Part shown: positions 38,389 through 46,193 of the stretch, piece by piece
Layout: each line of letters begins with the position of its first letter
Numbering within the stretch: position 1 is the first letter of the stretch
Virus record (IMG/VR): IMGVR_UViG_3300042341_001202
Location: 62,001-126,000 of that record
Direction: 5' to 3' (one strand)
Source: a virus
Length of the DNA stretch: 64,000 bases
Made by a program: the position numbers and the translations under genes
Notes under the pieces: generated by a model
Databases searched by the model: none
Seen by the model: only the letters and a program-made list of their open reading frames with translations
Told to the model about the DNA's origin: nothing

Positions 38389-38748
38389 ATGTCAGCCCCT
38401 AATATAGTAAATGTCACAACAATTATTGGTAAAACTGCGGTACAAGCAGTTGGTACAAGTGCTACAGCAATAGTTACCAATTCAGCAGCAAGTAACAAAG
38501 TCTTTAAAATCAACAGTCTAGTAATTTCAAATGTTGACGGGACCAACAATGCAGACATTACTGTGGATTTGTTCAGAAGTTCTGTAGCGTATAGACTAGC
38601 GAATACCATTTCCGTACCAGCAGACGCATCGCTAGTTGTTATCAGCAAAGATACTTCAATTTATCTTGAAGAAGGCGACAGCATACGTTTGACTGCTAGT
38701 GCTGTAAGTGATCTGGAAGCTGTGTGTAGCTATGAGGAAATCAGTTAG
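38389..38748 (+). CDS. Small virion structural protein, beta-rich
   Basis: 119 residues: ATAIVTNSAASNKVFKINSLVISNVDG, ADITVDLF-RS, then SIYLEEGDSIRLTAS and a last strand. Same length and strand order as 11365-11718 and 3982-4314. AAGGA precedes the ATG. The stop overlaps the next gene's GTG start (TAGTG). Probably a fibre-associated small protein or chaperone; the family is not named. Confidence 0.65.
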   Translation: MSAPNIVNVTTIIGKTAVQAVGTSATAIVTNSAASNKVFKINSLVISNVDGTNNADITVDLFRSSVAYRLANTISVPADASLVVISKDTSIYLEEGDSIRLTASAVSDLEAVCSYEEIS

Positions 38749-39779
38749 TGAATACTAACTTTGATAACGGCGGTGTTATTGGGATTGAAAATAATCCTAC
38801 ATCAACTACGGCCAAAGGAGTCTGGAGCTCAGAAGCACAAGCTGATGCAAAATACGGGAATACCTGGCCTGGGCAAGCACTCTACGGATTTACGTCAGCT
38901 ACATTTACACCTGGCACTGCTAGCGGCAGTTCAGGACCAACACTGGCACAGGCACAGGGTGGGATGACCGGCACGCCTACACCGTCAGGATGGAACACCA
39001 ACACAGCATATTTCAGCGTAACATCCGGGATACAGCTATGGACGGTTCCTTTGACAGCGTCATACCGGATAACAGCAATAGGTGCTAGGGGAGGCAGCGG
39101 TGCTACCGGTGTTGGTGCCGGTGCACGCATGATAGGCACCTTCTCCCTTACCCAGGGCGAAAAACTCAAGATATTGGTAGGACAACAGGGTGTCACCGGT
39201 AATAATGCGTGCGGTGGTAGCAAGGGCGGCGGCGGCGGCAGCAGCTTCGTGACTAAACAGGACAACACCATACTGATCATAGCTGGCGGAGGCGGCGGAG
39301 GTTCGGCAGGCACATGGGCCAACAAGGATGCCAGCATACTCACCTCTGGCAATGCCGGGGGAGATACCGGAGGAGGTGGAGGCACACTTGGTTCTGGCGG
39401 TGGTGCCACCAATGGATGTGTTTCAGTTGGTGGTGGCGGTGGTGGCTATAGCGGCAACGGCGCAGCTGGCGGCGGCGGTGAAGGCGCTTCAAGCGGCGGT
39501 AACAGTTTTCTCAATGGCGGCACGGGGGGGACCGGAGGTGTGCAATACGGTGGCACGGCGGCTAACGGCGGGTTTGGCGGTGGAGGCGGTGCCAGCAGCT
39601 ACCTAGGTGGTGGTGGTGGTGGCTACAGTGGCGGCGGTGCTGGCGGTGTGGGGGCGTGTACCTGTCCTGCCTTGGGACCAGGAGGTGGCGGTGGCAGCAT
39701 CAACAACGGCAGCAACCAATCCAACACAGCCGGGGTAAACACCACCGGAAATGGCAGCGTACTCATTGAAAAACTCTAG
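38748..39779 (+). CDS. Glycine-rich tail adhesin
   Basis: 343 residues from a GTG. The N-terminal ~75 residues (GGVIGIENNPTSTTAKGVWS, then YGFTSATFTPG) are a fibre head with G-VWS. The C-terminal ~230 are dominated by glycine runs (SKGGGGGSSFV, IIAGGGGGGSAG, YLGGGGGGYSGGGAGG) separated by short variable stretches. This is the pattern of polyglycine-II adhesins such as gp38 of S16-like phages and of ALK-type Gly-rich domains, where the loops between glycine strands bind receptor. Four Cys are conserved-looking. A good candidate receptor-binding protein. Confidence 0.75.
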   Translation: MNTNFDNGGVIGIENNPTSTTAKGVWSSEAQADAKYGNTWPGQALYGFTSATFTPGTASGSSGPTLAQAQGGMTGTPTPSGWNTNTAYFSVTSGIQLWTVPLTASYRITAIGARGGSGATGVGAGARMIGTFSLTQGEKLKILVGQQGVTGNNACGGSKGGGGGSSFVTKQDNTILIIAGGGGGGSAGTWANKDASILTSGNAGGDTGGGGGTLGSGGGATNGCVSVGGGGGGYSGNGAAGGGGEGASSGGNSFLNGGTGGTGGVQYGGTAANGGFGGGGGASSYLGGGGGGYSGGGAGGVGACTCPALGPGGGGGSINNGSNQSNTAGVNTTGNGSVLIEKL

Positions 39780-39798
39780 CAGATAAAAGACCGTATAA

Positions 39799-40674
39799 AT
39801 GGGCAAAGGCAATATCATAGGCAAACCAAATGATCCAACTACTTCAGTAGCTTCAGGAGTATGGTCTTTGAGAGAAAATTTTTTGGCAGTAAAGCATAAT
39901 CGTTGGCCACCCGTAATTCTTTCCCTTGGACAACAGGCATATACCACTCCCGGTACATACACATGGACATGCCCTGCGGGAGTAAATAGCGTGAGTGTAG
40001 TATGCGTTGGGGGAGGGGGCGGAAAAGGTGCCACAGCGACCACATATCTAGGTGGCGGTGGCGGTGGTTTGGGTTATAAAAATAACATCAGTGTTACGCC
40101 AGGCACATTATATACTGTGGTTGTTGGTGCAGGTGGCGGTGCTGGTGCAAATGGTGCTGCTAGCTATTTCATATCCGCTTTAACCGTACAAGGTGGAGGT
40201 GGAACTTATGCAGGTGCAGGTGGAACTTATGTTGGAGACGGCGGAGGTAATGGTGGTGCTTCAAATACTGGCGCGTATTCTGGTGGTGGTGGCGCAGGTG
40301 GCTACACAGGTAATGGTGGTGCTGCGGGCGTTACAAGTGGCGCATCAGGACCTGGCAACGCTGGTTCCGGCGGTGGCGGCGGTGGAGGTAGCTCTTATTA
40401 TGCAACAGCTGGGGGCGGCGTAGGAATACTGGGACAAGGAGCAAATGGAACAGCAGGGGGTAATGGGGGAGCGAGTAGCAGTGCAGGCGGCGGCGGCGGC
40501 AGTGGTGGCGAAAATGGCAAGGGTTACACAGGTACAGGTGTGGGTGCATTGTATGGCGGCGGTGGGCTTCAGAGTGACGGCGGCGGTAGCGTTAGTGGCG
40601 GGAATGGGGCCGTTCGCATAATATGGCCAGGAACCACTAGACTGTTCCCGACAACCCAGACTGGGAATCTATAA
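39799..40674 (+). CDS. Glycine-rich tail adhesin (second copy type)
   Basis: 291 residues. N-terminus KGNIIGKPNDPTTSVASGVWSLRENF shares the I-G--N-PT-T--GVWS pattern with the preceding adhesin. Then YTTPGTYTWTCPAGVNSVSVVCVGGGGG, a widespread phage tail-tip signature, and long Gly-rich blocks (YLGGGGGGLGYKNNISVTPG). The end reads GNGAVRIIWPG, typical for this family. Likely an alternative or paired receptor-binding protein. Confidence 0.75.
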   Translation: MGKGNIIGKPNDPTTSVASGVWSLRENFLAVKHNRWPPVILSLGQQAYTTPGTYTWTCPAGVNSVSVVCVGGGGGKGATATTYLGGGGGGLGYKNNISVTPGTLYTVVVGAGGGAGANGAASYFISALTVQGGGGTYAGAGGTYVGDGGGNGGASNTGAYSGGGGAGGYTGNGGAAGVTSGASGPGNAGSGGGGGGGSSYYATAGGGVGILGQGANGTAGGNGGASSSAGGGGGSGGENGKGYTGTGVGALYGGGGLQSDGGGSVSGGNGAVRIIWPGTTRLFPTTQTGNL

Positions 40675-40675
40675 G

Positions 40676-40849
40676 ATGTTGTTGACAAACCTCAAGCTGC
40701 TGGATGACCCTTCAAAATACCATGAACGGAAGGATTCATGCCAATCATGTTCGAGATTTACTATAATGAAGACTTGCCAGGAATGCGGATGCATCATGCT
40801 AGCGAAATGGAAGTTCCATTTCGCCAAATGCCCATTGGGCAAGTGGTAG
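40676..40849 (+). CDS. Short zinc-binding-type protein
   Basis: 57 residues with cysteines at 22, 25, 34, 37, 39 and 52: CQSC, TCQECGC and FAKCPLGKW. The spacing and C-terminal CPLGKW match a family of tiny phage proteins with two CxxC-type sites. It starts one base after the adhesin stop. The longer frame at 40738-41028 overlaps it but lacks the Cys logic and is taken as a shadow. Confidence 0.65.
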   Translation: MLLTNLKLLDDPSKYHERKDSCQSCSRFTIMKTCQECGCIMLAKWKFHFAKCPLGKW

Positions 40850-40912
40850 ATTACAAGATGATATTTGTCAAGACAATCACTACTGTCGCAGTCAATTACT
40901 ATTGCAATCATT

Positions 40913-40930
40913 CACTATTGCAAAATAGTG
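40913..40930. other. Hairpin with GCAA tetraloop in the 180-nt gap
   Basis: CACTATT-GCAA-AATAGTG, a 7-bp stem with a GNRA-type loop. ACTATTGCAA occurs twice (40898-40907, 40914-40923). The gap 40850-41029 holds nothing else I can support beyond the ribosome site of the next gene. Confidence 0.35.
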
Positions 40931-41029
40931 CTTATAGTATCTCACTTGATAACAACAACAAAAACTCTATCTCGGAGGTCTCATCAATACTACTATGCCA
41001 AGATTCTCAGGAACTTAAGGAGACATAAT

Positions 41030-41533
41030 ATGCTGTATTCCTATAAAAACCAATGGCCTCAGTCGTTGCCATTCAGGATAAGACTATTAGATGGTAGAAC
41101 ACGAACTGATCCTAGCACTTTCACTCCAGAAGAAATTGATGATGCTGGATATGTGCCTGTAAGTGATCCTCCTCAACTACAGGACAATGAGAAATTGTTG
41201 TGGAATGATATCACAGGTGCGTGGATAGTGACCGAATATACCCTGGAAGAACTTGAAATGCTGAAGCAGACAAAATGGAAAGATGTGCGACAACAGAGAG
41301 ATATACTTATTCAGTCGGTTGCATGGAGAGTTGAACGCTGTAATCGATACTTAAGATTGGGTCTCACTCCAATTGATGATATCCTCACTCTCGAACGCTA
41401 TATTCAAGAACTAGCTGATATACCTCAAACACAACAAGATCCTTTCAATATTATTTGGCCTAGTTTACACATTGTTCCTGTGGAATCAGTGAATCCTTAT
41501 CCTCCGGGATTCCTTCCGGAGATGAACGTGTAG
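41030..41533 (+). CDS. Tail fibre assembly-like protein
   Basis: 167 residues from the ATG at 41030, which has AAGGAG eight bases upstream. N-terminal half: LPFRIRLLDGRTRTDPSTF-PEEIDDAGY. C-terminal half: RDILIQSVAWRVERCNRY, TLERYIQELADIPQTQQDPFNI-WP, the pattern seen in phage tail fibre assembly chaperones (R-D-L-W-x-R, then Y-ALRDIP). It probably helps assemble one of the fibres or adhesins next to it. Homology is motif-level only. Confidence 0.65.
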   Translation: MLYSYKNQWPQSLPFRIRLLDGRTRTDPSTFTPEEIDDAGYVPVSDPPQLQDNEKLLWNDITGAWIVTEYTLEELEMLKQTKWKDVRQQRDILIQSVAWRVERCNRYLRLGLTPIDDILTLERYIQELADIPQTQQDPFNIIWPSLHIVPVESVNPYPPGFLPEMNV

Positions 41534-41552
41534 TTTCAATCTCTAAATTGTA

Positions 41553-41985
41553 GTGCTATCAAAAAGTTTGTATAATTTTGTTGTGACTCTACAATTCAAA
41601 TACTCTATTATCATACCAACCTACAACCACTGCAATGACTTGTTAGAACCTTGCACTACAAGCCTTTGCTCTCATAACAAAATGACTGACGTTGAATTGA
41701 TAGTCAGCGCCAATGGTTGCACAGACAACAAATGTGACTATCTACAAGATCTACAACAGCAATTTGTCAGTGTTGGCATGGCTGATCACTGTCAAATTGT
41801 ATGGAGTGATCAACCCTTGGGATAAAGTGGTGCCAACAATCTAGCTATCAAGCTAGCCAAAGGTCAACGCATAATTTTGCTCAACAATGATGTTGTGTTT
41901 CTGCCTCAAGAGAGAAATTTTTGAATTTGAGCTCTCAATCAACCATTTGAAATCAACCCCCGAGCAGGAATAAGCTGTGTATTCA
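41553..41985 (+). pseudogene. Degenerate GT2 glycosyltransferase remnant
   Basis: Translation in one frame gives KYSIIIPTYNHCNDLLEPC, ELIVSANGCTDN, QIVWSDQPLG, then stop (41823), SGANNLAIKLAKGQRIILLNNDV, two more stops (41922, 41928) and RAGISC. This aligns with residues ~1-130 of the GT2-FkbM protein at 5782-7248 (YSIVIPTYNHCEDLL, ELIISANGCVDN, VVLLSNDV, RCGISC). Three in-frame stops and loss of the rest show it is dead. Homology ends at 41985, where the same frame runs straight into fibre repeats. Confidence 0.85.
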
Positions 41986-42137
41986 AAAGCTGGAGCGGAA
42001 CAAGTGGATGGAGCGGATTTAGCGGTGCGGGCACAAGTGGATTTTCTGGCACTAGTGGATGGAGCGGAACAGCCGGCAGCTCAACCTCAATTACTGCTAC
42101 AAATACCACAACAAATTCAACATTTTATCCGGTTTTT

Positions 42138-42527
42138 GTGGACACTGCTGGCTCTAGCACTACTCCTAGGATACGCAGCACTGCAACAGCATTCACCTAT
42201 AATCCTGGCACTGGTGAAGTGGCTGCTGTTGACTTCAACAGCATCAGTGATGCTGCGTTCAAAACAAACATCTCAACAATTACCGACAGTTGGGCTATTC
42301 TCAAGGAACTCAATCCCGTTAGTTTTGACTGGAAGCATGCCAGCAAACACAGTTTTGGTTTATTGGCTCAAGAAGTAGAGCAAGTTATACCATCTCTTGT
42401 GAGTACAACCGCGTCAGGGAAAACTGTGGCATATATTCAGTTGATACCGCTGTTGTTGAAGGCATTGCAAGAGCAGGCCGAAAGTATTGAAGTATTGAAA
42501 AAACACTTGGGACTAAATCAAAGTTAA
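42138..42527 (+). CDS. Orphan fibre C-terminal cassette with S74 chaperone domain
   Basis: 129 residues from a GTG at 42138, but the same frame is open back to 41931 and carries GTSG/GFSG collagen-like repeats from 41988 (SWSGTSGWSGFSGAG), then TNTTTNSTFYPVFV. The domain itself ([48 protein letters not shown]) is a close relative of the last ~150 residues of the giant collagen fibre 7300-11277. There is no normal start or fibre head. It could be a silent donor cassette, an ORF making only the chaperone, or simple wreckage. Confidence 0.7.
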   Translation: MDTAGSSTTPRIRSTATAFTYNPGTGEVAAVDFNSISDAAFKTNISTITDSWAILKELNPVSFDWKHASKHSFGLLAQEVEQVIPSLVSTTASGKTVAYIQLIPLLLKALQEQAESIEVLKKHLGLNQS

Positions 42528-42545
42528 GTAATGTTCTCACGTCTC

Positions 42546-42553
42546 TATAAATA
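42546..42553 (+). promoter_or_regulatory. Late promoter TATAAATA (exact)
   Basis: Exact late consensus 33 nt before the ATG at 42587, with GGAG in the leader. It probably drives the whole RCC1-type propeller array. Confidence 0.7.
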
Positions 42554-42586
42554 AGTGCAACCGAGTACTCTAAAAGGAGCGCGAAG

Positions 42587-42844
42587 ATGGCCATAAAAAT
42601 ATCAGGCGTTACAGTCATCGCCGATAACCAAAATTTGACTATTACTGGGTATGCCAATTTCAGCGGCACATCTGCACTAAAATTGCCTGTGGGCACAGAT
42701 GGTGAAAGACCAACAGCAGCAACAGGACAAATCCGTTACAATACTACGCAAGCCAGTTTTGAAGGCTACGACGGCACAGTTTGGGGCAGTTTTGGTGGCC
42801 AAGACAACACTGCTCGAACACTAGCTTTGTTGGCACTGACTTAA
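42587..42844 (+). CDS. Short fibre-type structural protein
   Basis: 85 residues: ISGVTVIADNQNLTITGYANF, then KLPVGTDGERPTAATGQIRYNTTQASFEGYDGTVWGSFGG split across the second half. The P-GT-x-RP--A-GQIRYNTT---FEGYDG--W unit is a very common phage fibre module, also in the giant protein near its N-terminus (GMIRFNTD, EYYNGTAWY). This small protein likely forms a base or collar piece for the propeller proteins that follow. Good promoter and ribosome site. Confidence 0.75.
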   Translation: MAIKISGVTVIADNQNLTITGYANFSGTSALKLPVGTDGERPTAATGQIRYNTTQASFEGYDGTVWGSFGGQDNTARTLALLALT

Positions 42845-42848
42845 TCAC

Positions 42849-44198
42849 ATGTCTGTGGCTGCTGGCAAACTCATCACACAAGCCAACGCATGCATTGTCT
42901 TGGCCAATCAAGATGTTCTGCAAACTGCTCAGTTGGCAGGTATTCAAGCGGCTTTGAATGGGATCTATTGTGTAGCAAATTGTGCAGCATTGCCAACAGC
43001 ATGTGACAATACAGGCAGGTTTATTTGGATAACGGACATTGGCGACTATCGCTACAGTGATGGCACCCAATGGACCAATGACTTCAATACAAATTGGACA
43101 GGCGCATGTGTGTTTGGGTGGGGTTGGAACCTCTGTGGAGGTTTGGGCAATAATACAACAACTTCCCAGAGTTCACCTGTTCGAGAAATAAGCTCAAGCT
43201 GCAATTGGGTTACTGTCACTAGCAATACAACATCAGCAGGAATAAAATCAGACCTTTCACTATGGACTTGGGGTTACAACAATTGTGGTGCACTGGGCAA
43301 TAATGCAACAGCTAACCAAAGTAGTCCAGTTCGTGAAATAAGTAGTTCTTCAACCTGGACAAGTGTAGGGTCATTTGCGTTCCATCTTTTGGCTTTAAAA
43401 TGTGATAGCACACTGTGGGCATGGGGCGACAACTTTTGCGGTAATTTGGGCGATGGCACCAAAACAACCCGCAGTTCTCCAATCCGCGAGGTATCATCAA
43501 GTACAAATTGGTGTTCAATCAGCAGTGGAGGGCTGCGACACTCTGCTGCTGTCAAGTCTGATGGCAGTCTGTGGACCTGGGGAGTCAACACATGTGGAGT
43601 ACTGGGAACCAACAACACAACTAACTTCAGTTCACCAGTGCGAGAAATAACAAGCGGAACCTCCTGGTGCAGAATACAAAACGGTTACAACCTAGCAGTT
43701 GCGTTGAAAAAAGACAATACACTTTGGAGCTGGGGCTCAGGTGGATATGGCGTTCTCGGTAACAACTCTACCTCAAATGCCAGCAGCCCAGTTCGAGAAG
43801 TTTCCAGCTCTACAAATTGGTGCACATTTGGGCCTGGCAAGTATCATTCAAATGCTATAAAAACCGATGGCACTCTGTGGGCATGGGGTTTAAATACATG
43901 TGGAGAGCTGGGAAATAATACTGCAACCAGCCGGAGCAGTCCTATACAAGAAATTTCATCATCAACAACTTGGTGTCAAGTATCTGGTGGATGCGCGCAT
44001 ACCGCGGCGTTAAAAACAGATGGCACATTGTGGACCTGGGGAAATGCATCATGTGGCGCGTTGGGGAACAACACAGTTACATCAGTTTCCAGTCCTGTGA
44101 GAGAGATAACATCAGCCACGTCGTGGAGTTGTGTAACTAGCAGTACAAGGCAAACAATGGCCATTCAAGGTAAAATTTCAGGATTTGTAGCACTATGA
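42849..44198 (+). CDS. RCC1-type seven-bladed propeller protein, head type A
   Basis: 449 residues. Head ~1-95: helical start, AALPTACDNTGRFIWITD and DYRYSDGTQWTNDF. Then seven ~50-residue RCC1 repeats (D-LW-WG-N-CG-LG-NT----SSPVREI-SS--W), a complete propeller. In eukaryotes RCC1 repeats bind chromatin/Ran; in phages such propellers are likely host-binding or virion surface parts (inference). Blades here differ more from one another than in the later copies. Head matches 47569-48930. The stop overlaps the next ATG. Confidence 0.85.
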   Translation: MSVAAGKLITQANACIVLANQDVLQTAQLAGIQAALNGIYCVANCAALPTACDNTGRFIWITDIGDYRYSDGTQWTNDFNTNWTGACVFGWGWNLCGGLGNNTTTSQSSPVREISSSCNWVTVTSNTTSAGIKSDLSLWTWGYNNCGALGNNATANQSSPVREISSSSTWTSVGSFAFHLLALKCDSTLWAWGDNFCGNLGDGTKTTRSSPIREVSSSTNWCSISSGGLRHSAAVKSDGSLWTWGVNTCGVLGTNNTTNFSSPVREITSGTSWCRIQNGYNLAVALKKDNTLWSWGSGGYGVLGNNSTSNASSPVREVSSSTNWCTFGPGKYHSNAIKTDGTLWAWGLNTCGELGNNTATSRSSPIQEISSSTTWCQVSGGCAHTAALKTDGTLWTWGNASCGALGNNTVTSVSSPVREITSATSWSCVTSSTRQTMAIQGKISGFVAL

Positions 44199-45514
44199 AC
44201 TTAAATCAAATTGAATTTGCCCTTAGCCAAAAAATCGCAGCAGGCAACGACAATCTAGATTTGCTCACATATACACGGGCTATTCAACAACTGAGAACAG
44301 GCGCTATGTTTGTTGTAGCCTGTTCTCAATTATTACCTACTGCATCAGCCAGCAATGGTAAATTGTATTTGGTTGAAGACGCTCAAAGAGTAGTTTTCAG
44401 TAATTCTGTATTTTGGATTCCTATTGTATCACAGTCTAACACAGGTTGGGCGTGGGGGTCAAACAGTTGTGGACAATTGGGCACAAGTAATACAACCAAT
44501 CAATCAAGTCCTGTCAGAGAGATTACAAGCTCCTGCAACTGGCTGCAACTCAGAGCTGGTTCGGTAAATTCAATGGGGTTAAAACAGGATAGTTCCTTAT
44601 GGCTTTGGGGCAATAACGTATGTGGTCAGTTGGGAGACAACACTGTTACCAGTAAGTCAAGTCCTGTAAGAGAAATCACCAGCAGCACAACTTGGTGTCA
44701 AATAGGTACGTCTTTTTACACAATGTCTGGTGTTAAAAGTGATGGCAGTTTGTGGGCATGGGGAAAGAACACATATGGCCAAGTGGGTGATAACACTATA
44801 GTTAACAAATCTAGCCCAGTGCGTGAAATCAGCAGCAGTGCCACTTGGTGCCAAACCTCACCTGGATATTCGCATACTGCTGCACTAAAAACAGATGGAA
44901 CCCTTTGGGGTTGGGGAAATAATGGGACTGGGCAACTGGGCACATGCAATCTGTCTAATAGGTCTAGTCCTGTGCGAGAAATTTCCAGTTCAACCAATTG
45001 GTGTCAAGTTTCTGCCGGCCTCTACGGTACCCTAGCACTCAAAACAAGTGGTACTTTATGGGGATGGGGGTCAAACGAGTGTGGCAAATTTGGCAATAAT
45101 AGCACTAGCAATGTATCAAGTCCCGTTCAAGAGATAAGTAGCTCCACCACTTGGTGTCAAACTTCCGCTGGGTTTGCTCACTCTATTGCCTTAAAAACAA
45201 CTAACACACTATGGGCATGGGGTTGCAACGCTTGTGGTGCTTTAGGAGACAACTCTACTGTATCCAGGAGCTCACCAATTCAGGAAGCAACAAGTGCAAC
45301 CAATTGGTGCCAAGTCACTGCCGGCTTTGGCAGAAGTGGCGCTTTAACAACCGCAAGCACTTTATGGATGTGGGGTAATAACAATTGTGGCCAACTTGGT
45401 AACAACTCTACAATCAGAAGTTTATTGCCTATACGTGAAATATCCAGTTCAAGCTCCTGGAGTGAAGTTAGCATAGGACAGGGCCTGTTTACTGTAGCCC
45501 GGCAAACAATTTAA
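44195..45514 (+). CDS. RCC1-type seven-bladed propeller protein, head type B
   Basis: 439 residues. Head: NLNQIEFALSQKIAAGND, YTRAIQQLRTG, LLPTASASNGKLYLVED, with no YSDG segment; matches the head at 48930-50270 (QQLRSG, DLPTAAANVGELYYV). Seven RCC1 blades follow (W-WG-N-CGQLG, SSPVREI). ATGA overlap with the previous gene. Likely a structural or adhesive virion protein assembling with types A and C (inference from gene order). Confidence 0.85.
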   Translation: MNLNQIEFALSQKIAAGNDNLDLLTYTRAIQQLRTGAMFVVACSQLLPTASASNGKLYLVEDAQRVVFSNSVFWIPIVSQSNTGWAWGSNSCGQLGTSNTTNQSSPVREITSSCNWLQLRAGSVNSMGLKQDSSLWLWGNNVCGQLGDNTVTSKSSPVREITSSTTWCQIGTSFYTMSGVKSDGSLWAWGKNTYGQVGDNTIVNKSSPVREISSSATWCQTSPGYSHTAALKTDGTLWGWGNNGTGQLGTCNLSNRSSPVREISSSTNWCQVSAGLYGTLALKTSGTLWGWGSNECGKFGNNSTSNVSSPVQEISSSTTWCQTSAGFAHSIALKTTNTLWAWGCNACGALGDNSTVSRSSPIQEATSATNWCQVTAGFGRSGALTTASTLWMWGNNNCGQLGNNSTIRSLLPIREISSSSSWSEVSIGQGLFTVARQTI

Positions 45515-45531
45515 GATAAAAGGAATAAAAT

Positions 45532-46182
45532 ATGTATGTGTTAGTACATAACGAAAGAGTGTTGGTAGGTCCAATGAGTTGGAATAGGCCAATGTTTGAA
45601 GGCGGTCTGGACCGCCTTAAGATTTCAGCATTGCTGCCGCGCAATGACCCTGAAACCGTTCCTATTGTGATAGACGATGCCACCTATTTGACCACAGCAC
45701 AGCTGGTGATACCCGATCATAACTCTCGAACACAAACCTATTATGGTCCGTTCTGGGATTTCACTAATCCTGCAATTGCCGTTGGTACATTTGAGATCAA
45801 ATACAAGCAAATTTGGGAGATACAAGCTCAGTTGCGAGACGAGGCACAAGCCAATCGCTACACTGCTGAAGTGGGTGGCACACACACTGTGATACAAGGT
45901 AAAAAAGTTACTATTGACACTAGCAGAGAAGGTAGGAACATTTTTGTGCAAAAATACTCTCTTATGGCAACTGATGAAACAGTGAATTGGAAGTTTCCGG
46001 AAACTTGGCTCACTCTCACAAAAGATGAATTAGGCCAATGCGTCGCTGCTGGTGCAGCGCATATTCAAGCCACATTTGACTGGGAAAAACTCAAAGATGA
46101 TGAAATCACTGCCTCAACCACTATAGAGGAGTTGGAAGTGTTAGTGGTAGGCAACGTGCCCAATCTAGTGAGTGGTGGTTAA
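45532..46182 (+). CDS. DUF4376-type phage protein
   Basis: 216 residues: MYVLVHNERVLVGPMSWNR, FEGGLDRLKISALLP, then RDEAQANRYTAEVGGT, GRNIFVQKYSLM, NWKFPETWLTLTKDELGQ and AHIQATFDWEKLKDDEI. This is the layout of the DUF4376-type proteins found beside fibre genes in many marine phages, thought to aid fibre assembly. Placed between propeller genes B and C and not repeated in the second triplet. Confidence 0.75.
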   Translation: MYVLVHNERVLVGPMSWNRPMFEGGLDRLKISALLPRNDPETVPIVIDDATYLTTAQLVIPDHNSRTQTYYGPFWDFTNPAIAVGTFEIKYKQIWEIQAQLRDEAQANRYTAEVGGTHTVIQGKKVTIDTSREGRNIFVQKYSLMATDETVNWKFPETWLTLTKDELGQCVAAGAAHIQATFDWEKLKDDEITASTTIEELEVLVVGNVPNLVSGG

Positions 46183-46193
46183 GGAAGCGCAAG

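Noticed and set aside
40738-41028. 96-codon frame with an AAGGA site
   Set aside because: Overlaps the Cys-ordered short gene 40676-40849 and looks unstructured; AAGGA there lies inside that gene.
41977-42378. Long ATG frame across the fibre cassette
   Set aside because: It is the +1 frame of the GTSG/S74 coding sequence and has no meaningful translation.
45600-45620. Palindrome AAGGCGGTC/GACCGCCTT as terminator
   Set aside because: It lies well inside the coding region of 45532-46182 with no T-run.
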